From Streptomyces sp. NBC_01314 (GTDB lineage Bacteria > Actinomycetota > Actinomycetes > Streptomycetales > Streptomycetaceae), in contig NZ_CP108394.1 of NCBI RefSeq assembly GCF_041435215.1, positions 6,200,001 through 6,264,000 of the forward strand: DNA of 64,000 bases, in the 5' to 3' direction. Below are positions 42,024 to 50,527 of the stretch, piece by piece (the stretch's first letter is position 1; each line of letters begins with the position of its first letter). The position numbers and the translations under genes were made by a program. The notes beneath the pieces are model-generated. The model was not told the origin of the DNA, did no database searches, and saw only the letters and a program-made list of their open reading frames with translations.

Positions 42024-43238
42024 TCAGTGCGACGCGGTGCGGATCTGTACGGTGACCGCGTCGCGCGTGGCGACCCCGCCCGTCTTCGCGACAGCCTTGG
42101 CAATCTTCTCGGCGTCGAGGGCGAGTTCGCGGAACATGCCGCTGATGGGGTTGGTGAAGCCGGTGAAGTAGAGGCCGGGGGCGTTCTTGGGGGAGTGGGC
42201 GCCGTGCACGACCGGCTTCCCGCGCCCGTCGAGCACGTCGAGGTGCCCGACGAGCCCTTCCAGGGCTCGCCGGTAGCCGGTGGCGGCGATCACGGCGTCG
42301 GCCTCGATCCGGGTGCCGTCGCCGAGGGCGACCTTGCCGTCCTCGAACCCCTCGACCGAGCCGACGATCTCGACCTTGCCCTTCCGTACGGCGTCGATGA
42401 GCCCGACGTCCTGCACGGGAACGGCCCCCTCGTTCACGCGGGAGTAGAGGCCGGTGTCGGGCCGGGAAAGGCCGTGCGCCGACAGGTCCGGCACGCTGAG
42501 CTTCGCCATCGGCTTGGCGAGCCGGTCCACGAGGGCGACCGGCAGCCGCCTTACGAGGACACCCGTGTACTGGGCCGCCCACCCGGCGGTCGACCGGCGC
42601 ACGATGTGCGGGGCCGTCCGCACCGCGAGCCGCACGTGCCGCGCCCCGCCCTCGACGAGGTCGACGGCGATCTCGGCACCGGTGTTGCCGATCCCCACGA
42701 CGAGGACGTCACGGCCGGCGTAGGGCTCGGGATTGCGGTATTCGGAGGCGTGCACCAGGTCACCGGTGAACGAGTCCCGGCCACTCCAGTCGGGGATGTG
42801 GGGCGTGTGGTTGTAGCCGGTGGCGACGACGACCGCGCCGCCGGTCAGCTCGCGGCCGCCGGTGGCGTGCAGCAGCCAGCCGGTGCCGTCGGCGCTCCGC
42901 TCGACGCGGGACACCTCGACGCCGGTCACGATCTCCAGCTGGTGCACCTCGGCGTACTTCTCCAGGTAGCGCACCACGTTGTCCCGCGACACCCACCGGC
43001 CGAAGTGGCGCGGCATGGGCAGGCCGGGCAGGCCCGACAGCCGCCGGGTCGTGTGCAGGTGCAGCCGGTCGTAGTGTCGCCGCCAGGACGCCCCGACCTC
43101 GTCCGCCTTCTCCAGCACCACGGCCCGCACCCCCTGGGCCCGCAAGGCGTGGGCGACGGCCAGTCCCCCGGGGCCGCCACCGATCACGTAGACGGGGCGG
43201 TCGGAGGCGGGAGTCACGGAAGCTTTGGAATCGGCCAT
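42024..43238 (-). CDS. Flavin-containing monooxygenase-like NAD(P)/FAD oxidoreductase
   Basis: 404 residues from ATG 43238; GTG 43256 is an alternative. FAD site GGGPGGLA (about 19-26), NADPH site GIGNTGAEIA (about 185-194) and the ATGY motif (about 143). The architecture is that of small FMO/Baeyer-Villiger-related monooxygenases, which insert oxygen into ketones or heteroatoms. This would suit the island (ketone to ester or lactone, then the cyclase-family hydrolase), but that is inference. No 15-bp operator is found immediately upstream. Confidence 0.82.
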   Translation of the reverse strand: MADSKASVTPASDRPVYVIGGGPGGLAVAHALRAQGVRAVVLEKADEVGASWRRHYDRLHLHTTRRLSGLPGLPMPRHFGRWVSRDNVVRYLEKYAEVHQLEIVTGVEVSRVERSADGTGWLLHATGGRELTGGAVVVATGYNHTPHIPDWSGRDSFTGDLVHASEYRNPEPYAGRDVLVVGIGNTGAEIAVDLVEGGARHVRLAVRTAPHIVRRSTAGWAAQYTGVLVRRLPVALVDRLAKPMAKLSVPDLSAHGLSRPDTGLYSRVNEGAVPVQDVGLIDAVRKGKVEIVGSVEGFEDGKVALGDGTRIEADAVIAATGYRRALEGLVGHLDVLDGRGKPVVHGAHSPKNAPGLYFTGFTNPISGMFRELALDAEKIAKAVAKTGGVATRDAVTVQIRTASH

Positions 43239-43329
43239 GCGACCGAGCGTATTCACGCCCTCACTTGTTGGGTCTCGGTCAAGCCCGGAATTGGTTGCGG
43301 ATTGATCACGGGTGTAGGAGGGGTGGGTG

Positions 43330-43712
43330 GGGTCTGTGGCGTATGCCTCTTGGAATGTGGAGAGGAGGTGGTGGCGTACGGGGTGACGTGGGAGGCCCCC
43401 GCGACTGCCTTCACCGCTCTCGACTGCGTGGCTGTCGTCTCACCGGGATCCGGGGGTAGCCGGCCCTCGGTCGCTCTCCTCGGGGAGGCGAAGTGGGGGA
43501 CGGTGATCGGCGTCGCTCATCTGGAGCGGCTCGGTCGGGCCCGCGAGCTGCCGGCTGCGAGGGGGCTGGACACTGCCCACTGCGGACTGGCGTTCTTCAG
43601 CGCCGCGGGCTTCAGCGAGTCGCTGCGAACCGTGGCAGAGAGAGGTGGCGTGCTGTTGGTCGGTCTTGATGAGCTTTACGGGCGCGCCATGCCGACCGGA
43701 TTCGTGCCCTAG
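43330..43712 (+). pseudogene. C-terminal fragment of a DUF234-like ATPase
   Basis: An open frame without a usable start encodes VVSPGSG, then VALLGEAKWGTVIGVAHLERLGRA, LAFFSAAGFSESLRTVAERGG and LVGLDELYG. The pattern (GEAKW, charged helix, then a FSAAGF strand and a final VDLEDL-like strand) is that of the C-terminal nuclease-like DUF234 domain found behind AAA ATPases. The ATPase part is missing; the upstream frame runs antisense through the FMO gene. I take it as a decayed remnant. Confidence 0.6.
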
Positions 43713-43775
43713 GTTCGGCGGTCGGTCCCAGGCGCGCCTGCGTGCGTCTTGCGTATCCACCCCCCATCCGCTGAA

Positions 43776-43790
43776 CTGACGTACCGTCAG
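43776..43790. promoter_or_regulatory. TetR-type operator, site 8
   Basis: CTGACG-TAC-CGTCAG, perfect arms, 32 bases before the DoxX-like gene. Confidence 0.75.
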
Positions 43791-43822
43791 AAACCCCACG
43801 CGGATGCGGAAGGGCGGCTTCG

Positions 43823-44269
43823 ATGGACACGATCTGGCTCTCTGGGGCCGAATGGCTGGCCGTTCTTCGTATCGGGCTGGGCCTGTGGTGGCTGGAGAGT
43901 TGGCGGCACAAGGACAAGAAGGCCTGGTCCGAGGGGGCCGGGATCGCGTGGGCGGCGGGGGTGGCGGGCAAGCATCGGTGGGGGGCGGTGCGGAGCGGGT
44001 TCGATGTGGTCGTCAAGCCTCGGCCGCGCACCATGGGCTATGTCGTCGTGTACGCCGAACTCGCCCTCGGGCTCGGGCTGATCCTCGGGTTCCTCACGCC
44101 GGTCGCACTCGTGGGCGGATTGCTGCTCAACCTCCTCTACTTCGTGCTGATGATCCACGACTGGGCCGAGCAGGGGCAGAACTCGATGATGGCGCTCATC
44201 TCGGTGGTGGCGCTGTTCGGGATGTCCTGGCAGACGTGGTCCCTCGACAGCGCGTTGGGGTTGTTCTGA
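43823..44269 (+). CDS. DoxX-like membrane protein
   Basis: 148 residues, four predicted transmembrane helices (WLAVLRIGLGLWWLESWRH; YVVVYAELALGLGLILGFL; VALVGGLLLNLLYFVLMI; SMMALISVVALFGMSW). This is the DoxX/SURF4-like layout; DoxX relatives are subunits of quinol-linked oxidoreductase complexes. It heads a short operon with the DUF35 gene behind operator 8, so it may pass electrons from the pathway's dehydrogenases or monooxygenase to quinone. ATG 43823 follows GGAAGGGCGGC. Confidence 0.8.
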   Translation: MDTIWLSGAEWLAVLRIGLGLWWLESWRHKDKKAWSEGAGIAWAAGVAGKHRWGAVRSGFDVVVKPRPRTMGYVVVYAELALGLGLILGFLTPVALVGGLLLNLLYFVLMIHDWAEQGQNSMMALISVVALFGMSWQTWSLDSALGLF

Positions 44270-44283
44270 AGGGGGTGCGATTG

Positions 44284-44733
44284 ATGAGTGGTGGCGCGCG
44301 GTTCGATCTGCCCGAGGTCGACGAGTTCACCCGTACGTACTGGGACGCCGCCGCCGACGGGCGGCTGCTTCTGCGGCGCTGCGGGGCCGCGGACTGCGGG
44401 CGCGCCCATCACTATCCGCGGGAGTTCTGCCCGTACTGCTGGAGCGAGGACGTGCGCTGGGAGGAGGCCTCCGGGCGTGCCACGCTTTACACCTGGTCCG
44501 TCGTCCACCGCAACGACCTGCCGCCCTTCGGGGAGCGGACGCCGTACGTCCCCGCCGTCGTCGATCTCGTCGAGGGGCCGCGGATGATGACCGAGGTCGT
44601 GGAGTGGGGGGAGAAGGAGGAGGTGCAGAAGGAGGAGGTGCAGGAGGAGGGACTGCGCATGGGGATGGGGTTGGAGGTCGTCTTCCGGGAGAGCGGGGGC
44701 TTCGTGGTGCCCGTATTTCGCGCGCGCTCGTGA
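44284..44733 (+). CDS. DUF35 zinc-ribbon/OB-fold acyl-CoA-associated protein
   Basis: 149 residues from ATG 44284 (AAGGGGG upstream). Zinc ribbon cysteines CGAADCGRAHH and FCPYCW (about 35-57) are followed by an OB-fold (GRATLYTWSVVHR). DUF35 proteins bind acyl-CoA and pair with thiolase-like enzymes (for example ChsH2 and Ltp2 in sterol catabolism). The thiolase-like gene of this regulon is at 51319, so the partner is plausibly that protein. A tandem KEEVQ repeat near residue 120 is a small codon-repeat insertion. Confidence 0.88.
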   Translation: MSGGARFDLPEVDEFTRTYWDAAADGRLLLRRCGAADCGRAHHYPREFCPYCWSEDVRWEEASGRATLYTWSVVHRNDLPPFGERTPYVPAVVDLVEGPRMMTEVVEWGEKEEVQKEEVQEEGLRMGMGLEVVFRESGGFVVPVFRARS

Positions 44734-44757
44734 CAGGGTGCGCGTTTCAATGGGGGC

Positions 44758-45381
44758 GTGAGCCGTACTGATGAGCGATCCTCCGGTCCGATTCCTGATC
44801 CTTCCCGGCGGCCCTCCGCCGAGCCGCACGGTCACGGGCTGCGGCTGTGCGCCTGGGACCCAGAGTCCGACGCGGATGTGGAGGCGTGGTTCCTGGGGCG
44901 TGCCGATCCGGACTTCCAGCGGTGGAACACGCCCACGACCCTGGACGGCAGCCTTGAGGGTGCCCGGGAGTCCCTGCGGCAGCGGGCCGAGTCCGACGCG
45001 GAGGGGAAGACCGTCTCGTTCCGGGTCGCGGACGCGCAGAGCGGGGTGACGCTCGGGCTGGTCGGACTGAGCGGGATCGACGCGTTCATGCGGAGAGCCG
45101 TCGTCGGGTACTGGGTACTGCCCGAGGCCCGTGGCCGACGGGTCGCCACCCGCGCCCTCGACCTCGCCGCCCGCTGGGCCTTCACCGGGTTCGGCATCCA
45201 CCGGCTCGAACTCGACCATGTCGTCGGCCATGCCGCGTCCTGCCGTATCGCCGAGCTGTGCGGGTTCCCGTACGAGGGGACCATGCGCGGGGCGGCGTTC
45301 GACGAGGGACGCCACGACGCCTTCAGGGACGCGCACCTGCACGCTCGGCTGGCCACGGACCCGGCTCTGGAAGGGATCTGA
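44758..45381 (+). CDS. GNAT-family N-acetyltransferase
   Basis: 207 residues from GTG 44758. RimJ/RimL-like GNAT fold with the acetyl-CoA loop LPEARGRRVATRAL (about 122-135) and IHRLELDHVVGHAAS after it. It would acetylate an amine on a protein N-terminus or small molecule. It overlaps the following methyltransferase gene (ATGA), so the two are coupled. No link to the catabolic regulon is visible. Confidence 0.82.
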   Translation: MSRTDERSSGPIPDPSRRPSAEPHGHGLRLCAWDPESDADVEAWFLGRADPDFQRWNTPTTLDGSLEGARESLRQRAESDAEGKTVSFRVADAQSGVTLGLVGLSGIDAFMRRAVVGYWVLPEARGRRVATRALDLAARWAFTGFGIHRLELDHVVGHAASCRIAELCGFPYEGTMRGAAFDEGRHDAFRDAHLHARLATDPALEGI

Positions 45382-46184
45382 TGAGCGTGGCTGACGAATA
45401 CGCACACGGGGGCGGCTACGAGGCCGTCGACGACCTCGACAACCCCGACGGCTACTTCGGCGAGGCTGTTGCCGCGCACTACGACGATCCCTCCTCCGAC
45501 ATGTTCGGCGCGGAGGCCGTCGACCCGGCCGTGGAGTTGATCGCCGGTCTCGCGAGTGCGCCCGGAGGGGACGCGCGGGCGCTGGAGTTCGGGATCGGCA
45601 CCGGGCGGATCGCCCTGCCGCTCGCCCGGCGGGGCGTGCCGGTGCACGGCATCGACATGTCACGGGCCATGGTGGAGCGGATGCGGGCCAAGCCGGGCGG
45701 CGCGGACATAGGGGTCACCATCGGGGACTTCGCCTCGGCCCGGGTGGACGGCCCCGGCTTCACCGTCGCCTACCTCGTCTACAACACGATCAACAACCTG
45801 ACCACGCAGGACGCCCAGGTGGACTGCTTCCGCAACGCCGCCGCGCATCTCGTGCCCGGCGGCTGCTTCGTGATCGAGGTGGGGGTGCCGGACCTGCGGA
45901 GGCTGCCGCCGGGGCAGAACGCGGTGCCGTTCCATGTCGATCCGACACGGCTGGGGTTCGACACGTACGAGGTGGCGACGCAGGGGCTGCGGTCGCACCA
46001 CATGACCGTCGTCGAGGGGCGGCCGGTGTACCGGTCGATCCCGTTCCGCTACGTCTGGCCGGCCGAGCTGGACCTGATGGCCCGGCTGGCCGGGATGCGG
46101 CTGAGGGACCGCTGGGCGGGATGGAACGGGGAGCCGTTCACGAACGACAGCACCAAGCACGTGTCCGTTTGGGCGAAGGATTGA
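45381..46184 (+). CDS. Class I SAM-dependent methyltransferase
   Basis: 267 residues from ATG 45381, overlapping the GNAT stop. SAM-binding motif I LEFGIGTGRIALPLA (about 63-77), followed by HGIDMS (motif II Asp) and VAYLVYNTINNL (motif IV region). Substrate unknown. The pair GNAT plus methyltransferase recurs in Streptomyces as small-molecule or translation modifiers, but nothing here tells which. Confidence 0.82.
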   Translation: MSVADEYAHGGGYEAVDDLDNPDGYFGEAVAAHYDDPSSDMFGAEAVDPAVELIAGLASAPGGDARALEFGIGTGRIALPLARRGVPVHGIDMSRAMVERMRAKPGGADIGVTIGDFASARVDGPGFTVAYLVYNTINNLTTQDAQVDCFRNAAAHLVPGGCFVIEVGVPDLRRLPPGQNAVPFHVDPTRLGFDTYEVATQGLRSHHMTVVEGRPVYRSIPFRYVWPAELDLMARLAGMRLRDRWAGWNGEPFTNDSTKHVSVWAKD

Positions 46185-46409
46185 GGGAGGGCTGAGGGAG
46201 GCTTGCGGGAGGGCTGATGGAGGACTGAGGGCCGGGAGGCCGGGAGGCCGTTGCCCGGCACAGTCCGCTCACAGCCGCACTTCAGGAACGCCGCAGCTCC
46301 GCCCCCGACCTTGGGCGCATGACTGAGAACGCGCACGCCCACCCTCACCCGCACACCCACACCCACGGCCACCGCCCCCCCCGAGGCCCAGCGCACCCGC
46401 CGCTGGTTC

Positions 46410-47243
46410 ATGAACAGGGCGCTGCTGGCCGGTGGTGTCGCGGCCGTGGCGACGATGACCGGCTGTTCGTCGGGCTCGTCCGGTACGGCGAGTTCGTCCT
46501 CGTCCTCCGCCGCCCCGAACGGCATGCCCTCCGGAGGCCCGGGTGCCGGCGGGGGCGGCATGGGACCGGGCGCCAGCGCGGTGAAGTACGCGGACTTCGT
46601 CGGCGTGACGACCGACGGCAAGGTCGTCGACGACCTGTACTCGATCCACTCCACCGACGTGTCCACCGACAAGGTCGTCCAGAGGGCGCAGGCCTTCCTC
46701 GACGGGCTGACCAGCGCGGAGAAGAAGGCCTCCGTCTTCGACGTGGAGGACGACGAGTGGCTGGCCTGTAGCAACGTCGACGGCTACGAGCGCGAGGGCG
46801 CACGCATGGGCGACCTGACCGAGAAGCAGCGCGAGCTCGGCTACGCGCTCCCCGGCGCCGCGCTCTCCGCCGACGGGCTCACCCAGTCCCGCAACATCAT
46901 GAAGCTAAACGCGTTACTCGGTGAGTACAGCGGCGGCGGCAGGGACACCCTCACCGAGGGCGCCTACTTCTTCACCTTCATGGGCACGCCGTCCACCAGC
47001 GAGCCCTGGGGCTTCCAGTACGAGGGCCATCACCTGGCCATCAACTACTTCGTCCTCGGCGACCAGGTCGTCATGACCCCGACCTTCATGGGCTCCGAGC
47101 CGACCTCCGCCACCTATAACGGCGAGAAGATCACCACGTTCAGGGAGGAGACCAAGGCCGGTCTGACCGTCCTGCGCGCCCTGACCGACGCCCAGCGCGA
47201 GAAGGTGATCTCGTCCGAGTCGAAGGCCGGTGACAACGTCAAG
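46410..47243 (+). pseudogene. DUF3500 protein, 5' part (interrupted by IS element)
   Basis: 278 residues up to the insertion point. The N-terminus MNRALLAGGVAAVATMTGC is a lipoprotein-like signal, and TRRWFM just before the chosen ATG makes a twin-arginine motif, so the true N-terminus probably lies upstream at ATG 46319. That frame is displaced by one base at a run of eight C near 46374. The DUF3500 body continues to Lys at 47243, where the IS element begins. The frame resumes exactly at 48714 with LKAGAGQDNLQ, so the gene was whole before insertion. Function of DUF3500 proteins is unknown. Confidence 0.8.
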
Positions 47244-47400
47244 TACCCAGCGCTAAAGCGCCGGGCTTGCACAACGGGCATCACTGGCGGTGATGCTGCG
47301 TTTGCGTCCAGTCCCGCTCCGAGGTGTTCGGGGTGGGACAGGGGCCGTTGACTGGGCCCCGCGTCGCCACAACTCCCACGCTCGCGCGCGGATGTTGCGG
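47244..47400 (-). ncRNA. Putative omegaRNA (reRNA) region at the 3' end of tnpB
   Basis: TnpB nucleases are guided by an RNA made from the tnpB 3' end and the adjoining transposon end, its guide being the flanking host DNA. Here the minus strand ends with a GC hairpin (GGCGCTTTAGCGCTGG) directly before the host sequence GACGTTGTCACCGG. Length is a guess; no promoter is visible. Confidence 0.45.
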
Positions 47401-48497
47401 GAGCCGTTGCGGTCTGCGTGATCAACGAATCCGCAGTTCCGGCATGCGAACCAGGCCTGGGAGACCCGGTTCGCTTTGTCGATGTGGCCGCATTCGGCGC
47501 AGGTACGGGAGGTGTACGCCGGATCGACGTGCACTACCGGCACCCCCGCTTTGCGGGCCTTGTACGCGATGAACTGCCCCAGCTGGTGGAAGGACCAGCT
47601 GGCGTGGGTGGCCCGTTGGGGCTTGCGAAGCCGTACCCGCTCGCGGATGCCCGTGAGGTCTTCCAGGGCGATCCCGCGACCGGTGCGTTCCGCCTCGGCC
47701 ACCACATGCTTCGCGATCTTATGGTTGATGTCCTTGGCCCGCCGCGCCTCCTTGCGCCGTCGCTTCTTCAACCGGCGCTTGGCGGACGGAGTGTTCTTCT
47801 TCTGCAGCTTGGCGCGCAGGCCGCGCTCGCGTGTACGGATCCGGTTGAGTTCACGTCCGGCCAGGATCTCGCCGTCCGAGGTGGTAGCGATGTTCACGAT
47901 GCCCAGGTCGATCCCGAGGAAGTCCACCGGCTCCGTGTTCAGTGGCGCTTCGGGGACTTCGCAGGTGGCGCTCAGGAACCACATGCCGTCCCGCTCCAGC
48001 AGGTCGGACTCGCCCTTGCGGTACAGGGCCAGGGTGGCCAGCTGCTCCGGGGAGGCGGTGAACGGCATGCCCTTGACCCGCCCGCCGGTGGTCCAGATCG
48101 ACACCGTGCGGTCCGGGATCTGCCAGGACAGCATGCGGTCGTCGTAGGGCTGCGCGCCCTGGGAGCGGAAGGAGATCGGCTTCTCGGTCGCCCGACGGTA
48201 GCGCTTGGAGCCGGGACGCCCCAGGTTTCCGGCCTTCAGGTTCGCCTTCAGTGCGGTGTACGCGTCGCACGTCTTCTTGATGACGTGCTGGGCGGCCTGC
48301 GCGCCCAGGCCCCAGCGGGACTTGACGGTGTCATAGGTGTGTCGGCGCAGGGTGAAGTTCTTGAACTCATCGCGCTCGAAGGCCACCTCGCTCACCCAGG
48401 TCGCGGACTCGTTGCAGGCGTGCAGGGTTGCATCGAGTGCCGCCGCCTGCTCGGGCGTCGGCAGCAGCTTGACCTGCACCACCAGTTTCACAATCAC
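47253..48497 (-). CDS. tnpB: RNA-guided endonuclease TnpB
   Basis: 414 residues from GTG 48497. An N-terminal helical/wedge part is followed by the split RuvC site: FLGIDLGIVN (first Asp, about 196), IALEDLTGIRE (Glu, about 279) and DHADRNGSRNI (last Asp, about 361). A zinc finger lies between the last two (CAECGH, CRNCG). All acidic residues are present, so the nuclease should be active. TnpB cuts the empty donor site under omegaRNA guidance and helps keep the element. The gene lies wholly within the element and splits the DUF3500 gene. Confidence 0.93.
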   Translation of the reverse strand: MIVKLVVQVKLLPTPEQAAALDATLHACNESATWVSEVAFERDEFKNFTLRRHTYDTVKSRWGLGAQAAQHVIKKTCDAYTALKANLKAGNLGRPGSKRYRRATEKPISFRSQGAQPYDDRMLSWQIPDRTVSIWTTGGRVKGMPFTASPEQLATLALYRKGESDLLERDGMWFLSATCEVPEAPLNTEPVDFLGIDLGIVNIATTSDGEILAGRELNRIRTRERGLRAKLQKKNTPSAKRRLKKRRRKEARRAKDINHKIAKHVVAEAERTGRGIALEDLTGIRERVRLRKPQRATHASWSFHQLGQFIAYKARKAGVPVVHVDPAYTSRTCAECGHIDKANRVSQAWFACRNCGFVDHADRNGSRNIRARAWELWRRGAQSTAPVPPRTPRSGTGRKRSITASDARCASPAL

Positions 48498-48710
48498 CGA
48501 ACGTACACACCCGCACGAGGGGCCACCGCACGTTCGAAGTGGATCACCTGAACGAGTGGCACGCCTCGTCGTGTGTCGGTGCCTTGACCGGACGAGAGAC
48601 CCGGCCGCTCCGCGGCCGAGCAGACGTCATGGCGCTGCGGCGCTCCGCGCCACCTGACCCAGGAAGCGATTCCTCCCGGGCGTGAACGCCCGGGGTTCCT
48701 CGCAAGAAAC

Positions 48711-49166
48711 AAGCTGAAGGCCGGTGCCGGGCAGGACAACCTCCAGCTCGCCCACCAGGGTCTCGCCGCCGCCGACTGGACCGATGCCCAGCGCGACAAG
48801 CTCCTCGCCCTCGTCCGCGTCTACGTCGGCAACATGGCCGACGCGCACGCCGACGTGAAGATGAAGGAGGTCGAGGAACACCTCGACGACACGTACTTCT
48901 ACTGGATCGGCGAGACCGACGACGACTCGGCGTTCTACTACCGCGTGCACAGCCCGGTCGTCCTCATCGAGTACGACGCCCAGTCCCCGCTCGGCTACAA
49001 CCTCAACGGCAGCAGTAGCAGTAGCAGTAGTGGCAACGGTGGTGGCGGTATGGGCGGTCCCGGCGGCACCCCCACCCAGCAGCACATCCACACCATCATC
49101 CGCACGCCCAACGGGGGCGACTACGGCATCGATCTCCTCAAGCTGCACCTGGAGAACGACCACTGA
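48711..49166 (+). pseudogene. DUF3500 protein, 3' part
   Basis: 150 residues continuing the frame broken at 47243: LKAGAGQDNLQLAHQGL, then NMADAHADVKMKEVEEHLD, DDTYFYWIGE and RVHSPVVLIEYD. A run of Ser codons (AGCAGTAGC repeats, 49010-49030) and a Gly-rich stretch precede the HIHTIIRTPNGGDYG end. Together the two parts give about 428 residues, normal for DUF3500. Without excision no complete protein can be made. Confidence 0.85.
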
Positions 49167-49201
49167 GGGTGTTGGCCGCGCTCGGCTGCCCAGCCTGTCT
49201 G

Positions 49202-49257
49202 CCAAACGTTTGGTAGAACCGCCGCCCAAACGTTTGGTAGAACCGCCAAACGTTTGT
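49202..49257. repeat. Three CCAAACGTTTGG palindromes
   Basis: CCAAACGTTTGG at 49202-49213 and 49226-49237 and CCAAACGTTTGT at 49246-49257, the last forming the stop codon of the PdxH-like gene. The units, with GTAGAACCGCC after the first two, form direct repeats, between convergent genes. Confidence 0.75.
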
Positions 49258-49970
49258 TAGGGCCACAGCAGCCCGGTGACCCAACCCCCGCCCTCCCGTC
49301 GGTAGTCCAGCCGTACGTGCCGTCGCCTCGCGTCCCCCTGGAAGAACTCCACCTCGTCCGGTTCCACGACGTACGCCGTCCAGGAGGGCACGGCCACGTC
49401 CGGTTCCCGCTCGGCGCGCGCCCAGGCGGCCTCCGAGGCGCGCTCCAACTCCTCGTAGGAGGAGAGGGCTTCGCTCTGGTGGCCCACGAGGGCGGCGGCC
49501 AGCGCTCCCGTCGAGCGGGCGTGCAGATCGGCGTGGGCGGCCTCGGGGGGTTCGATCGTGACCCGGCCCCGCACCCGTACCTGGCGGCCGAGGAGGGGCC
49601 AGTAGAAGCCGAGGGAGGCGTAGGGGCGGGCCGCGAGGTGGCGTCCCTTGCGGCTGTCGGCGTGCGAGGCGAAGTGCCAGCCCCGCGCGTCCACGTCGTG
49701 CAGCATCACCGTGCGGACGTCCGGTCGGCCCTCCGCGTCCGCCGTGGCCAGCGACATCGTGTGCGGCTCCACCTCCCCGGCCGCCACGACCTCCCCGAAC
49801 CACACGGCGAAGAGCGACACCGGCTCGGCGGGCGCCGCAGCCGGGTCGAACAGCGGCAGGGCGCTGACCTGCGGATCCCAGACCCGCAGCCCGCGCAGGG
49901 CCTCCACGAACTCGGACGGCCGGGCGGGGGCCGGGGAGGTGGGCCGCGGCTGGGAAGGGGGCTCGATCAT
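49257..49970 (-). CDS. Pyridoxamine 5'-phosphate oxidase family, PdxH-like
   Basis: 237 residues from ATG 49970. FMN-binding segment RTVMLHDVDARGWHF, then ADSRKGRHL, and the C-terminal RRRHVRLDYRR, which keeps the Arg/His/Arg pattern that holds the pyridoxal phosphate in E. coli PdxH. The last residues (TGLLWP) differ from the usual RLxP. It probably oxidises PNP/PMP to PLP or is a near relative; a second copy of pdxH is usually near citrate synthase in Streptomyces, so I withhold the symbol. Confidence 0.82.
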   Translation of the reverse strand: MIEPPSQPRPTSPAPARPSEFVEALRGLRVWDPQVSALPLFDPAAAPAEPVSLFAVWFGEVVAAGEVEPHTMSLATADAEGRPDVRTVMLHDVDARGWHFASHADSRKGRHLAARPYASLGFYWPLLGRQVRVRGRVTIEPPEAAHADLHARSTGALAAALVGHQSEALSSYEELERASEAAWARAEREPDVAVPSWTAYVVEPDEVEFFQGDARRRHVRLDYRREGGGWVTGLLWP

Positions 49971-49983
49971 GGGTGGGACGGTC

Positions 49984-50409
49984 TCACACCGTGCCCAGGT
50001 CGGACGAGACCCACCTCTCGGGGCGCATGCGGATGATGACCTGTTCGCCGTGGCTCTTCGAGGCGAAGTCGACGTAGCCGTCGACCTTTTCGGCCGGGAG
50101 GTAGCGGGCCGAGATCTCGCGGAGGTCGTCGAGGGTGGCGGGGGACGTGTCGGTGACGGGGCCCTCGACGGAGACATAGCGGATGGTGGGGTCGAGCCGG
50201 TCGATCATCAGGGAGAAGCGGCCGGCGGCCTGGATCAGCCGGTTTTTGCGGGTGTCCAGCCCGGTCATGACCCAGATGTCGCCGCCGGGTTCGTACTGGT
50301 ACCAGATCGGCACCGTCAACGGGGCCCTTCCCTCCCCGGCGTCGACCGCCAACGCGGCCACATGCGCCTCGGCCAGAAACTCCTCGCGCTCCTTGCGGGA
50401 CAGTGCCAT
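49984..50409 (-). CDS. Pyridoxamine 5'-phosphate oxidase-fold (PPOX) protein
   Basis: 141 residues: one split-barrel flavin/F420-binding domain (VAALAVDAGEGRAPLTVPIWYQ; DIWVMTGLDTRKNRL; RYVSVEGPVTD). Small PPOX proteins of this kind often use F420 or FMN to reduce small substrates. It is 13 bases upstream of the PdxH-like start and probably co-transcribed. ATG 50409 follows GGAGGAAGC. Confidence 0.85.
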   Translation of the reverse strand: MALSRKEREEFLAEAHVAALAVDAGEGRAPLTVPIWYQYEPGGDIWVMTGLDTRKNRLIQAAGRFSLMIDRLDPTIRYVSVEGPVTDTSPATLDDLREISARYLPAEKVDGYVDFASKSHGEQVIIRMRPERWVSSDLGTV

Positions 50410-50527
50410 GTCGCTTCCTCCGGGCTGCTGCGGGGACGCCTTCGTCTGCCGAGCGGTTCAGCGCCCCTGTCCCGCCTCGTATTCCGGCGCCGGGAGAAGA
50501 CGCCGGCGCCTCGCCGAACGACCGCCG

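Larger units (their letters stand above)
47241..48710 (-). mobile_element. IS200/IS605-superfamily element, TnpB only (IS1341-like)
   Basis: About 1.47 kb inserted within the DUF3500 gene. It has no TnpA gene, so it needs transposase in trans. The end upstream of tnpB carries a perfect hairpin, CCCGGGCGT-GA-ACGCCCGGG, and the other end a small GCGCT-AA-AGCGC hairpin, as expected for subterminal structures. Removing it joins GACAACGTC and AAGCTGAAG in frame with no target duplication. On the minus strand CAGCTT precedes the element and TACTT ends it, similar to the paired cleavage sites of this superfamily. Confidence 0.85.

Noticed and set aside
41901..43256. Plus-strand frame opposite the FMO gene
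   Set aside because: Antisense shadow; only the part after about 43330 has recognisable (DUF234-like) similarity.
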